NCBI GenBank assembly: GCA_028284125.1
Contig: JANQSI010000009.1
Location: 434,001-498,000, forward strand
Direction: 5' to 3'
From: Cyclobacteriaceae bacterium
GTDB lineage: Bacteria > Bacteroidota > Bacteroidia > Cytophagales > Cyclobacteriaceae
Length of the DNA stretch: 64,000 nt
The position numbers were made by a program, and so were the translations under genes. Below the pieces are notes generated by a model. The model was not told the origin of the DNA. It saw only the letters and a program-made list of their open reading frames with translations, and did no database searches. Shown in pieces: positions 35,011-44,566 of this stretch; positions within the stretch are counted from its first letter, which is position 1; every line of letters starts with the position of its first letter.

Positions 35011-35943
35011 ATGAACAATGAGCAAATCATCAAATGGTTGCTTGAAGGAGATGTTTCTATTCAGTATCAGGTTCACAAAGATTTACTGGGAAATGAGAGA
35101 AGAGATCTCCAAAACAGAATAGAAAAAGAAGGTTGGGGGAAACAATTCTTATCAATACAACGATCAGATGGACATTGGGGTGATCGGTTTTATCAACCTA
35201 AATGGACTTCTACTCATTACACGTTACTGGATCTGAGAATTTTAAACCTAAGGCCTGAAAATGAAACAGTCCAAAATACAATCAATCTAATACTAGAATC
35301 TCAGAAAGCAACTGATGGTGGCATTCGATTAGGACCTTCAACTTCTCACTATAGCGATGTTTGCGTAAATGGCATGTTCCTGAATTATGCATCATATTTC
35401 AAAACGGATGAGAAAAAACTACATTCTGTAGTTGATAGCATTCTTAATGAAATTATGCCTGATGGAGGTTTCAACTGCGTGACAACCAGGAACGGTGCTA
35501 AACACAGTTCGTTGCATTCTACCATTTCTGTTCTAGAAGGTTTGAACGAATTCCAACGATCAGGAAGCTTGTATCGTAATGATGATATTCTACAGGCAAA
35601 AACAAGTGCCGAAGAATTCATTCTTATTCATCAGTTATTTCGGTCTGACCGAACAGGCGCAATCATCTCCAAAGACTTTCTAAAATTATCTTATCCAGGA
35701 AGATGGAAATATGATATTCTAAGAGCAATGGACTACTTCCAAAATGCCAAATGTGATTGGGACAAAAGGATGAAAGAAGCCCTGGATGTGATTAAGAAAA
35801 AGGGAAAACCAAATGGAACCTGGAATATGCAGGCTGCTCATCCTGGAAAAGTGCACTTTGTGATGGAAAAAGCAGGCACTGCAAGTAGATGGAATACACT
35901 CAGGGCTTTAAGAGTATTTAAGCATTTCGACCCTAAAGCGTAA
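35011..35943 (+). CDS. Alpha-alpha toroid (terpenoid cyclase/prenyltransferase-like) protein
   Basis: 310 residues, no signal peptide. The pattern is of helix-hairpin repeats typical of the terpene cyclase/prenyltransferase toroid: 'SIQRSDGHWGDRFYQPKW', 'ESQKATDGGIRLGPSTSHYS', 'PDGGFNC', 'KKKGKPNGTWNMQ'. The DxDD motif of squalene-hopene cyclases is not seen. Proteins of this type in Bacteroidota are usually called prenyltransferase-like; the substrate is unknown. It ends 8 bp from the convergent next gene. Confidence 0.72.
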   Translation: MNNEQIIKWLLEGDVSIQYQVHKDLLGNERRDLQNRIEKEGWGKQFLSIQRSDGHWGDRFYQPKWTSTHYTLLDLRILNLRPENETVQNTINLILESQKATDGGIRLGPSTSHYSDVCVNGMFLNYASYFKTDEKKLHSVVDSILNEIMPDGGFNCVTTRNGAKHSSLHSTISVLEGLNEFQRSGSLYRNDDILQAKTSAEEFILIHQLFRSDRTGAIISKDFLKLSYPGRWKYDILRAMDYFQNAKCDWDKRMKEALDVIKKKGKPNGTWNMQAAHPGKVHFVMEKAGTASRWNTLRALRVFKHFDPKA

Positions 35944-35950
35944 ACAGAGT

Positions 35951-36652
35951 TTAGTAGTCAACGTCAAACGGTACCAATTGAGCTGCCTCAACGCATCGTT
36001 TCATATCTTTTAGCCCGATGTGAGCTGGAAAAAATTTCCGTTCTTCGTTAAGCGTTTTAACTTTTTCGTAAAGCTCTATGGGATCAGCTGTGGCGACTTT
36101 TTCAGCACTATCAAAACCAGCTTCATGCAACACAAAAGCAAAAGTATGATTGACCCAACGGATACGAGATAGATCTATCATCTTAGTGGCTTTTAGTAAT
36201 TCATCCAAATTAATCCCAGTTTTTGAAGCCAATGCCTCTCTGCTTTTGGGTGTCAATACCTCACTAAAGAGCTGATGAGAATTAACTATTCTGACTTCTT
36301 CAAGTTTAGTGATAGTTTTTGCTTTAAGACCTGGAAACTCCTTAAGCTTGATTGGTTTTCGAATATAGCCTTTAATCTCTCTTACAAGGATTGTCAAATA
36401 TTCCTCAGGTACCCCAGTACTTTCTGACAGATCAGAAATACCTTTTTTGTTTTTTAGTTTCTTCACTAATTCCTCAATATTTGGAATATTGTGATTTGCT
36501 AGAAGGTCGAAATAGTCATCGGCATACTCTTTGAGCATTATTCTGCTAGGAACCAAATTGCTTTCTATTATGATCTGTTTGAACACATCTAAGCTTAACT
36601 CTTGTAGATCAATGTTAAATCCCATAGCATATATGAATTCTAAATTTCGCAA
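35951..36652 (-). CDS. DUF4332/helix-hairpin-helix-like protein
   Basis: 233 residues, cytoplasmic. Several helix-hairpin-helix-like segments are visible: 'LKEFPGLKAKTITKLEEVRI', 'SREALASKTGINLDELL', and 'IDLSRIRWVNHTFAFVLHEA' followed by 'GFDSAEKVATADPIELYEKV', the pattern of DUF4332. Such domains bind DNA or proteins. It may start at residue 1 or at Met10. It is convergent with the toroid-type gene. Function unknown. Confidence 0.7.
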   Translation of the reverse strand: MRNLEFIYAMGFNIDLQELSLDVFKQIIIESNLVPSRIMLKEYADDYFDLLANHNIPNIEELVKKLKNKKGISDLSESTGVPEEYLTILVREIKGYIRKPIKLKEFPGLKAKTITKLEEVRIVNSHQLFSEVLTPKSREALASKTGINLDELLKATKMIDLSRIRWVNHTFAFVLHEAGFDSAEKVATADPIELYEKVKTLNEERKFFPAHIGLKDMKRCVEAAQLVPFDVDY

Positions 36653-36994
36653 GGTAATGCTCGTTTTTCCTGTCCGAAATATGGGTCATCATTTGAAGTC
36701 ATGAATGAAGTCATATTTCTAGTTGACACGCATCACTTAATCATTTTCTAGAATGCATTCTATCTGGTTGGTCATGCCTATTGTTCGAAAATTGGAAATT
36801 AGAAGTAATCGCAAATAGGATTATTATTGAGAATTGTATGTTCTGATTTTTGGCCAGAAAAATCCAATTTTCTTTCTGACAGTTACTTACTTCAATAAAA
36901 GATCTCAGACAGGTGTTAAACGTAACAAACAATTAAACATCAATTGACCGTATTATAGTAGTGGGCTAGTAACTTCATCTTAGCTAAACAACCT
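36653..36994. other. Gene-free 342-bp intergenic region
   Basis: No ORF of note. It holds a perfect 14-bp palindrome, TAGAATGCATTCTA (36749-36762), and a direct repeat gaagtcat at 36695-36702 and 36707-36714. It separates the divergent DUF4332-like and phosphoesterase genes, so promoters for both should lie here. Confidence 0.5.
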
Positions 36995-38677
36995 ATGATG
37001 AAGATGAAGCAGTTAACTCAATTTCTCCTTATTCTATTTGCTATTTCAAACTATTACAGCCTCGCACAAAATCAGAAAAACCAACTACCCTATAAAATCA
37101 AGGCTGGTTCAGGTGAAAAGCTAGCGAAAGGTGTAGTCTTTCATGATGAAAATGAAAACCGTAAGATGGATAACTCTGAGCAAGGTATCAGTGGAGTGAT
37201 TGTTTCAAATGGAACTCAATTGGTTCAAACCAATGAAGAAGGTGAATACGAAATTCCAGTTTCGGATGATGCTATTGTCTTTGTCATTAAACCAAAAAAC
37301 TGGATTTCCCCTGTCAATTCTTTGAATCTCCCACAATTTTACTATATCCACAAGCCTAAAGGTTCTCCAACCAATTTGAAGTACGCCGGTGTGGAAGCTA
37401 CTGGTAAACTTCCAAAACAGATAAACTTCCCATTGTATCCGGAATCCGGATCCAGTGAATTTAAAATGGTCGTCTTTGGTGATCCACAACCTTATTTTAT
37501 TGATCAAATCGATTACCTGGCTGAAGATGTTATCGTCGAATTGATTGGAAGAGACGACCTGGAATTTGGAATAACAATGGGAGACATTGTTGGCGATAAT
37601 CTCACCTTGTTTTCTCCTTTAAATCAAGCAGTTTCTTTACTAGGAATTCCCTGGTACAATGTACTAGGAAATCATGACATCAATTATCAGGCACCTAATG
37701 ATATTCTTTCAGATGAAACGTATGAAAGAGTTTATGGACCTGCTACCTATGCTTTCATTTACGGAGATGTACATTTCATTGTAGTTGATGATGTCATTCA
37801 TGATAATGAAGTAGGATCTCGAAGATATGTGGGTGGTCTAAGACCTGATCAATTCACATTTGTTTCCAACTATTTAAACACGGTACCAAAAGACGACCTT
37901 GTTGTGATTGCCATGCATATCCCGTTAGCGCAACACGGTGATAGTTTTCGGAAAAGTGATCAGAAAAAGCTGTTCGATCTTTTGAAAGATTTTCCAAATA
38001 ATCTTTCTATTTCTGCACATACACACATGCATGATCATCGATTTTTCCACGAAGGATCTTCGGACTGGCAACAAGCGACTCCACACCATCATTTCAATGT
38101 CGGAACAACCTCTGGTAGTTGGTGGAATGGTTTGAAAGGAGAAACAGATGTTCCGCATACAATGATGCGAGATGGTACTCCGAATGGATATTCGTTTATC
38201 TCATTTAATGGCACAGAGTATATTATAGATTGGAAAGTGGCTGGAAGCCCGAATGATCATCAAATGAATATTCATGTTCCTCGCGGAATTGTAGCTGGCT
38301 CAGCTGATACTACACTTTTAACTGTCAATTTTTTCAATGGAAGTGAGCAATCCACACTTGAATACCGAATCAAAGGTTTCGGTGACTGGAAGAAAATGGA
38401 AAAAGTATCCAAACCTGACCCGTACTTTGAAATGATCTCAGAACGCTGGAAAGCATTCGAAAAACTCAAATACAAAGAGTTATGGGCAGCAGATTCCACT
38501 TTGTCAAGTCGCTTCCCTGGCAACAGAATGCCAAATGCTCAAAAGTCCAGCCATATCTGGGAATCCAACATAGGAACTGATTGGCCGGAAGGAAGACACC
38601 TCATTGAAGTGAGGGCAACGGACCGATATGGAAGGACATTTTCGGCCTACCAAACGATGCGGGTGGTTTCAAAATAA
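36995..38677 (+). CDS. Secreted calcineurin-like metallophosphoesterase
   Basis: 560 residues. A signal peptide (MMKMKQLTQFLLILFAISNYY, cleavage near 'SLAQ') leads to an SdrD/cna-B-like N-terminal domain ('VVFHDENENRKMDNSEQGIS', 'TNEEGEYEIPV'), the phosphoesterase core with 'VVFGDPQPYF', 'ITMGDIVGDN', 'VLGNHD' and 'SAHTHMHDHRF', and a C-terminal domain with 'STLEYRIKGFGDWKKMEK'. This is the layout of 'calcineurin-like phosphoesterase C-terminal' proteins. The metal residues for a two-metal centre are present. It would hydrolyse phosphoesters in the periplasm or at the surface; the substrate is unknown. Confidence 0.9.
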   Translation: MMKMKQLTQFLLILFAISNYYSLAQNQKNQLPYKIKAGSGEKLAKGVVFHDENENRKMDNSEQGISGVIVSNGTQLVQTNEEGEYEIPVSDDAIVFVIKPKNWISPVNSLNLPQFYYIHKPKGSPTNLKYAGVEATGKLPKQINFPLYPESGSSEFKMVVFGDPQPYFIDQIDYLAEDVIVELIGRDDLEFGITMGDIVGDNLTLFSPLNQAVSLLGIPWYNVLGNHDINYQAPNDILSDETYERVYGPATYAFIYGDVHFIVVDDVIHDNEVGSRRYVGGLRPDQFTFVSNYLNTVPKDDLVVIAMHIPLAQHGDSFRKSDQKKLFDLLKDFPNNLSISAHTHMHDHRFFHEGSSDWQQATPHHHFNVGTTSGSWWNGLKGETDVPHTMMRDGTPNGYSFISFNGTEYIIDWKVAGSPNDHQMNIHVPRGIVAGSADTTLLTVNFFNGSEQSTLEYRIKGFGDWKKMEKVSKPDPYFEMISERWKAFEKLKYKELWAADSTLSSRFPGNRMPNAQKSSHIWESNIGTDWPEGRHLIEVRATDRYGRTFSAYQTMRVVSK

Positions 38678-38734
38678 GAATTAAAAGGCCCTTGGAGTAA
38701 CCAAACAATCCTGAGGATTACTAGTTGTATCTGC

Positions 38735-39265
38735 ATGAGATCGCTAGTAATCATAGTTTTCGTCCTACTTGTTGGCAGTTCTTACTCACAATCACTATTA
38801 GAGGTTCGCAAGGGATTTCATGACGCGGTTATGGAACCAAAGCTCACAAAGGAATTTAACAAGTACCTCAAGCAAAGCAACATCACTACGGCAACCATAA
38901 ATGCTTATCGGGCTGCATCAGAGGCAATGATGGCTCGAGTGGTTTGGAATCCGATATCAAAACTATCTCAAGTTGTGAAATACGCCGAGTTGATGGAAGA
39001 AGCGGTCAATTCCGATGAAGACAACATCGAAATTAGGTTTCTAAGGCTCTCGATTGAATACAATATTCCAAAATTCTTAGGAATGAGTAAGCACCTTGAG
39101 CAAGATACCGATATGATCGTGAAGAACCTGAGTGATGTCCAAAACATGGACCTTGATCCCTCCTACGGCCGATACATTCTTTCATTTTTGGAGACTACCA
39201 AGCTGTGTACTGATCAGGAGATGCTGACAATGAAACAAAGCTTGAATCCAGATTCCTCTATTTAA
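38735..39265 (+). CDS. Secreted small helical protein of unknown function
   Basis: 176 residues with a signal peptide (MRSLVIIVFVLLVGSSYSQ). The rest is mostly helical with few prolines: 'AYRAASEAMMARVVWNPISK', 'EDNIEIRFLRLSIEYNIPKF', 'SYGRYILSFLETTKLC'. I have seen similar proteins repeatedly in Bacteroidota, always unnamed. It starts 57 bp after the phosphoesterase gene on the same strand and may be cotranscribed. A weak hairpin (39269-39282) with a T-run follows the stop. Function unknown. Confidence 0.75.
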   Translation: MRSLVIIVFVLLVGSSYSQSLLEVRKGFHDAVMEPKLTKEFNKYLKQSNITTATINAYRAASEAMMARVVWNPISKLSQVVKYAELMEEAVNSDEDNIEIRFLRLSIEYNIPKFLGMSKHLEQDTDMIVKNLSDVQNMDLDPSYGRYILSFLETTKLCTDQEMLTMKQSLNPDSSI

Positions 39266-39268
39266 TCA

Positions 39269-39289
39269 GAGTTCAAAAACTCCTTTTTA
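39269..39289 (+). terminator. Weak terminator-like hairpin
   Basis: gagtt (39269-39273) and aactc (39278-39282) form a 5-bp stem followed by ctttttat, 4 bases after the preceding stop. The stem is short and termination is uncertain. Confidence 0.35.
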
Positions 39290-39376
39290 TTACTTGAAAA
39301 ATCGCAGTAATACTCTTCCTTCCTTGCGCTTTCTAGGATAATTGCTAACTTTTATCTTCCAACCATTTTCCAAGTC

Positions 39377-41266
39377 ATGAAGAAATTAGTCACTGGCATT
39401 CTGTTCCTATTTATTACTGGTTTTATCTCTGCACAATCCGCACGTGAAAAACTGGAAGAAATAGCCATCTTCGATCAAAAAGTAATGGTTCCCATGCGCG
39501 ATGGGATCCGACTTGCGACAGATATTTATCGTCCCAAGACAGATCAGAAAGTTCCCATTATTTTTTCTAGAACTCCATACAATTTTAACTCCTGGGGAGA
39601 TGGAGAAGAAAGAACTAGAACGTATCAGCGAGCCTATGAGGCGGTGAAAAGAGGATACGCATATGTAGTCCAAAATGAAAGAGGTCGCTATTTTTCTGAA
39701 GGTGAATGGGACATTCTCGGAGTACCACTAACTGATGGCTATGATGCTTTCTCCTGGATGTCTGAGCAAGAATGGAGCAACGGAAAAATCGGAACTCTTG
39801 GATGTTCGTCTACTGCCGAATGGCAAATGGCTGTTGCGGCACTGGATCATCCGTCTCATGCTGCAATGATTCCTATGGGTTTTGGAGCTGGAGTTGGAAC
39901 TGTTGGAGGTTATCATGAACAGGGAAATTGGTACCGTGGCGGAGCATTTCAAATGCTATTTGCCTCTTGGCTTTACAGTGTGGAGCATGATAAATTCAAA
40001 CCTCGAATCCCCGCTGGAGCTACGCAAGAAGATCTCATCAGAATATCGAGATTCTACGACCTTGCTCCGGAGAATCCACGAGTTGATGACATGTTAGCTG
40101 CAATGTCACATTTGCCAGTTCAAGATATGTTAGTAAATCTGGGTGGAAAGAAAGAGATTTTTGATCAAATGATTCGGCGAAAACCCAATGATCCAGCCTG
40201 GTATGAAGGGGGGCTTTATCATGATAATATGGAAATAAATAAACCGAGTTTTTGGTTTGTTTCCTGGTATGATGTCTCAGTCAGTCCGAATTTGGGTCTT
40301 TTCAATCACATGCGAAATCATCCAAATAAAAAAGTGGCGGATAACCAATATTTAGTAATCGCACCCACCTTACACTGCGCATATCAAAGAGCTACAGAAA
40401 ACACGATGGTCGGTGAAATGAGTGTTGGTGATGCAAGACTTGATTATGATAGGTTGATTTATGGATGGTTTGATCACTGGTTGAAAGAAGACGGTAAAAG
40501 TGAATTCCTCGACGACTTACCTCGAATTCAATATTATCTAATGGGTAAAAATGAATGGAAAACAGCGAATACCTGGCCACCGGAAGATGCCAACTTAACT
40601 TCATTCTATTTAGATAGTGATGGTAATGCGAACAGTCTTTTTGGAGATGGAAGGCTAACCTTGAACCCTCCTTCCCAACCAAATCAAGATAACTACACTT
40701 ACGACCCTCATAATCCGGTATACTCTTATGGTGGGAATGTCTGTTGCTCAGGTAACGCTATAGAAAATGGTGCACGAGATCAAAGAGAAATGGAAACTCG
40801 CAACGATATTCTTGTTTACACTTCTGAACCTCTGGCCGAAGGGATTGAAGTCTCAGGATTCATTGAAATGTCCCTGTACGTTTCATCCGATGTAAAGGAT
40901 ACAGACTTTACGGTGAAGCTGATTGACGTTTATCCCGATGGAACTGCTTACAATCTTGACGAGACGATTCAACGTGCCAGGTATAGAGAGGGATATGATA
41001 AGGAAGTCTTTATGAAGGAAGGTGAGGTTTACAAAATTGATTTGACTCCACTTTCTACTAGCAACTACTTTGCGAAAGGCCATCAAATAAGAATCGAAGT
41101 TGCGAGTAGTAACTTCCCTAGATTTATGAGAAATCTAAACACGGGAGGAAACAACTACGATGAGACTGAAGGAATCATTGCTCATAACACCATTCTTCAT
41201 TCTGCGGAACATCCTTCTGAAATTAAACTTCCTATAGTCGGTAATGTATCAATCCAGGATCGCTAA
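39377..41266 (+). CDS. CocE/NonD-family (X-Pro dipeptidyl-peptidase-like) hydrolase
   Basis: 629 residues with a signal peptide ([17 protein letters not shown]). The alpha/beta hydrolase domain begins '[20 protein letters not shown]', typical of CocE/NonD enzymes. The nucleophile is in '[11 protein letters not shown]' (Ser144; the usual GxSYxG here GCSSTAE), and the histidine in 'APTLHCAYQ'. The C-terminal ~200 residues form the jelly-roll X-Pro dipeptidyl-peptidase C-terminal domain ('[20 protein letters not shown]', '[10 protein letters not shown]'). Such enzymes cleave esters or acylated peptides; the substrate here is unknown. Confidence 0.9.
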   Translation: MKKLVTGILFLFITGFISAQSAREKLEEIAIFDQKVMVPMRDGIRLATDIYRPKTDQKVPIIFSRTPYNFNSWGDGEERTRTYQRAYEAVKRGYAYVVQNERGRYFSEGEWDILGVPLTDGYDAFSWMSEQEWSNGKIGTLGCSSTAEWQMAVAALDHPSHAAMIPMGFGAGVGTVGGYHEQGNWYRGGAFQMLFASWLYSVEHDKFKPRIPAGATQEDLIRISRFYDLAPENPRVDDMLAAMSHLPVQDMLVNLGGKKEIFDQMIRRKPNDPAWYEGGLYHDNMEINKPSFWFVSWYDVSVSPNLGLFNHMRNHPNKKVADNQYLVIAPTLHCAYQRATENTMVGEMSVGDARLDYDRLIYGWFDHWLKEDGKSEFLDDLPRIQYYLMGKNEWKTANTWPPEDANLTSFYLDSDGNANSLFGDGRLTLNPPSQPNQDNYTYDPHNPVYSYGGNVCCSGNAIENGARDQREMETRNDILVYTSEPLAEGIEVSGFIEMSLYVSSDVKDTDFTVKLIDVYPDGTAYNLDETIQRARYREGYDKEVFMKEGEVYKIDLTPLSTSNYFAKGHQIRIEVASSNFPRFMRNLNTGGNNYDETEGIIAHNTILHSAEHPSEIKLPIVGNVSIQDR

Positions 41267-41422
41267 ACTTTTATCAAATATTAAGTTACTATAAAACTGG
41301 AGTTAAGAATTACGCCTTACAAGGGTAAAAGGGTATAATCCGATCGGATTGGACCGTCAAGGTAGTCCCATTATGGATTTTAGTTTATTGAAAAACCATA
41401 AGGTCGATAAACTAAATCAAAC

Positions 41423-42571
41423 ATGAAACGCTACTCTAAACTATTAATACTCACTTCAATACTCCTATTCATCCAATGTTCCGACGATTCGTCTGATCCG
41501 GTTGTTCCCATTTTAACGACCATCGAGGTTACAACAACTGATGAAACAACCTTCGATGTAAGCGATGATGCGATAACATTGACAGCAAGAGGTCTTGATC
41601 AAAATGGTGACGAATATACATTCACTGAGGCTGTCGTTTGGTCTTCCGACAACAGCAACGCAAGTGTTGACGCTGATGGAAAAGTTCAAGGACTGGCAGA
41701 GGGCACTTCCGTTGTTTCCGCTTCCAGCGAAGGTATTAGTGGATCCATTACGTTGACAATTTCAGATATCTTCAGCCAGGATTATCACATTTATGTTTCA
41801 GATGCAGCTGGGTTCCAAACAGGTCCATGGAAGATCGTGCGGTATGACCAGAATGGCGAAAATCCTTCCACTTTCATTTCTACTAACCTTGGCTGGCCTC
41901 AAGATATCCTTTTCATGGATGATGGCTCAGTTCTTATCTCCAATTTAAGTACAGGAATTATCAATAAACATGATCAAACAACGGGTGATTTAATATCTGC
42001 TTTCGCTACTGGAATTGGGGGACCAACTCGAATGAAGATCGGTCCGGATGGGTTATTGTACGTATTGCAATGGCAAGGTGATGGAAAAGTAAAGCGATAC
42101 CAATTAGACGGGACTTTTGTTGACGATTTTACCGCCTCTGGCGTAACACGCAGTATAGGACTTGATTGGGATGCAGACGGTAATTTGTATGTCGCTTCCT
42201 TCAATGGAGCAACTGTGAGAAAATTTGATACCTCAGGTGCGGACCTAGGTGTATTTGTTACTTCTGCCAATTTGCAAGGACCTACTAACATCTGGTTTGA
42301 TGATGATGGGAACTTGATTGTCAATGATTACTCGGGCGGGGTAATCGCCAAGTTTGATCAAAATGGAGATTTCGTTGAAAATCTTGTAACAGGACTGATA
42401 CAAGTAGAAGGAATTGCTTTCTTGCCAAATGGCAATTTCCTAGTCGGAAATGGTGGGACTGCCGAAGTAAAAATGTATGATTCAAATAACAACTTCGTCG
42501 AAGATTTTGTGGACAGTGGCGTAGGAGGATTGATCACTCCAAATGCAGTAGTTAGAAAGGATTTGAACTAA
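41423..42571 (+). CDS. Lipoprotein with BIG2-like and NHL-type propeller domains
   Basis: 382 residues. Lipobox 'LFIQC' follows a short signal. A bacterial Ig-like domain ('TLTARGLDQNGDEYTFTEAV', 'GLAEGTSVVSASSEG', about residues 30-115) is followed by an NHL/SMP-30-like propeller: 'NLGWPQDILFMDDGSVLISN', 'GIGGPTRMKIGPDGLLYVLQ', 'GLDWDADGNLYVASFNG', 'GPTNIWFDDDGNLIVND' and 'QVEGIAFLPNGNFLVGNG'. It is a surface-exposed binding or scaffolding protein by architecture. The 156-bp gap before it holds an inverted repeat, tagtttat/ataaacta (41381-41414). Confidence 0.85.
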   Translation: MKRYSKLLILTSILLFIQCSDDSSDPVVPILTTIEVTTTDETTFDVSDDAITLTARGLDQNGDEYTFTEAVVWSSDNSNASVDADGKVQGLAEGTSVVSASSEGISGSITLTISDIFSQDYHIYVSDAAGFQTGPWKIVRYDQNGENPSTFISTNLGWPQDILFMDDGSVLISNLSTGIINKHDQTTGDLISAFATGIGGPTRMKIGPDGLLYVLQWQGDGKVKRYQLDGTFVDDFTASGVTRSIGLDWDADGNLYVASFNGATVRKFDTSGADLGVFVTSANLQGPTNIWFDDDGNLIVNDYSGGVIAKFDQNGDFVENLVTGLIQVEGIAFLPNGNFLVGNGGTAEVKMYDSNNNFVEDFVDSGVGGLITPNAVVRKDLN

Positions 42572-42583
42572 GAGTGATTTTTT

Positions 42584-44566
42584 CTAATCGTTCAAATTGA
42601 ACAGGTAGTGATAGGTACCGTCGTTTTGAATAAATTCTATGAAGGGTTTGTCTTTCCCAGACCCTTCAATTTTTTCTATCAAGGGATTAACATCATTTCC
42701 CGAGACTAACTCCAAAGGGTTAGAAGGATTAAACTCATCAGAAAGTGTATTTTCTTTTGGGGCATAATAGAACCCAGAAATAGTTCCAAATTTATCATCC
42801 AGGTATTCGGATGGGATTACAACTGGCTTACTGGTCTCCACGCGCAAGATTCCGCCAGTAAACGTAGAACCTAGATCAGATAAAGCTTCACGATCAATAA
42901 TTACATTGACTGACACAAGGATTTCAATAGGAATATCAAATAAAGGACGACTTTCCTCCAACACCATGTCATTCAGAATGATCATTTGGGGGGTATTGAA
43001 TTTGCCCTTTATAGAATTGTAAATATTTAAAGACTTCTCACCATTTTTCTGAACAACACTCACATCCATTACAGCTTCTCGAATGAATTCCTCAAAGCTT
43101 GTGATATTACGAAAATCTACCGTTAGAAATTTTCGTTCTACTTCCTCAATTTCCTCAAGAAATGAATTTGATTCTTCGTCTTCATTGAATGTAGACAAGA
43201 CATAATTGAATTCTTTCTTTTTTGTGACCAGACTATCGATCAGTTCTGGCAAGAAATAATCATATTGATCAGCAGTGTAACTCAGGAGTTGAAAAGATTC
43301 AGCAGTAAAGGAGTATTCATCCGATATATCTCCCTCCTTTTCATTAACAATGGAGGCTATGAATGCATTGTCTCCCATACCCCAGGGAATTTCAACATCA
43401 AAAGAACCCGATGGTTTCACTGGGGCAATCATATCTAAATCAGCATTGAAGAAATGAACAGCCAAATGTGCGCTGTTTAATTTTTTTAGATCTCCGGAAA
43501 CAGTTCCTTTCAGATGGATATTCCTTTCTGGAGCGTGAGCTAAACTTTTTTCAGAAAGTTCGTTTTGCATAATACCACTCCACTCCTGCTTGACATAACC
43601 TGAATAGTTCACTAGTGTGGAAGTTTCGGTTAGCTCATCATAGCTTAAATGATCAATGTCAACTTCTTGGGGGATTTGATAATACAACTTGTAAAGTCTT
43701 TTGAATAAATGAAGGGAATCTGCATTTAGTTTATCTACAGATTCAACTTTTCCAAGAAATGGACCACTTTCATTCGAAAGTTTCGTTTTGCTTGATGTTG
43801 AGGTACCAGATCTGGTTAGGTAATAAGCTCTACCCGTCAATACCTTGAGGTTTTTATCCAATAGGATAATTTTTTGAAAATTGCCTTTTAGTAGCTCCTT
43901 CTTAATTGAGATGTCAGTTTTTCCTCTTTTCATTTTGATCTTTCCTGCAAACTGAATAGTCCCAAATCCTTCACTCACGAAAAAGGCATCTATCGGGATA
44001 TCGTAAGGTGAGTTAATCTCAAACAAAAGCTTAGATCTGGTTTCACCAATATTAATCTGGATTTCTTCAGAAGATTGTGCCGCAATGCTTTTTGCTATAA
44101 CATTCTTGATTACTGGCTTAGTTGGTTCAAGAGAATTTTGGATATATATAGAAGCACGCTGAGCAACTTTATCTAATCTGAAATTTCGCATGAAGTGTGT
44201 ATAGGCTACAAGTTGAAAATTGCCCGTAGGGATATCCATTGGCAAAACAATTCGATCATTTAAGATTCCATCCTTGATCCTAAATACATACTTTTTTTTG
44301 AATTCATCCTGCTCATGTAGCAATTCCAGATAAACAATTCCGCTTGCTTGAGAAGGCAATAAATACTGATCAAGAATGGCAACACTGAACTTAACTTGGC
44401 CGCCGCTGAAATAGATTTTTTTATCTGTGTTTAGATAAGTGTACTCTATTGGATTGTTCTGTTTATAAGAGGTATACTTATCCAGTATTTGGTTAGGTTC
44501 TTGTCCATTCGCATGAAGAGAAAACCATAGTAGAATCAATGTGATCGATAACAATCTTTCCATCAT
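42584..44566 (-). CDS. Secreted MG2-like protein, third gene of a receptor cassette
   Basis: 660 residues with a signal peptide (LSITLILLWFSLHANGQ). The N-terminal part ('YLNTDKKIYFSGGQVKFSVA', 'YLELLHEQDEF', 'PTGNFQLVAYTHFMRN') resembles macroglobulin MG2-type domains seen in large Bacteroidota exported proteins found beside SusC-like receptors. A central region contains Glu-rich stretches, and the C-terminal region 'GKFNTPQMIILNDMVLEESR' resembles a plug-like module. It overlaps the DUF4249 gene by four bases, so it is the last gene of the receptor-DUF4249 operon. Function unknown; a role in handling the receptor ligand or complex is possible. Confidence 0.75.
   Translation of the reverse strand: MMERLLSITLILLWFSLHANGQEPNQILDKYTSYKQNNPIEYTYLNTDKKIYFSGGQVKFSVAILDQYLLPSQASGIVYLELLHEQDEFKKKYVFRIKDGILNDRIVLPMDIPTGNFQLVAYTHFMRNFRLDKVAQRASIYIQNSLEPTKPVIKNVIAKSIAAQSSEEIQINIGETRSKLLFEINSPYDIPIDAFFVSEGFGTIQFAGKIKMKRGKTDISIKKELLKGNFQKIILLDKNLKVLTGRAYYLTRSGTSTSSKTKLSNESGPFLGKVESVDKLNADSLHLFKRLYKLYYQIPQEVDIDHLSYDELTETSTLVNYSGYVKQEWSGIMQNELSEKSLAHAPERNIHLKGTVSGDLKKLNSAHLAVHFFNADLDMIAPVKPSGSFDVEIPWGMGDNAFIASIVNEKEGDISDEYSFTAESFQLLSYTADQYDYFLPELIDSLVTKKKEFNYVLSTFNEDEESNSFLEEIEEVERKFLTVDFRNITSFEEFIREAVMDVSVVQKNGEKSLNIYNSIKGKFNTPQMIILNDMVLEESRPLFDIPIEILVSVNVIIDREALSDLGSTFTGGILRVETSKPVVIPSEYLDDKFGTISGFYYAPKENTLSDEFNPSNPLELVSGNDVNPLIEKIEGSGKDKPFIEFIQNDGTYHYLFNLND

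Noticed and set aside
39806-39811. CocE-type hydrolase judged inactive because GxSYxG is altered
   Set aside because: The serine remains at the nucleophile position (GCSSTAE) and the histidine region is present, so inactivity is not supported.
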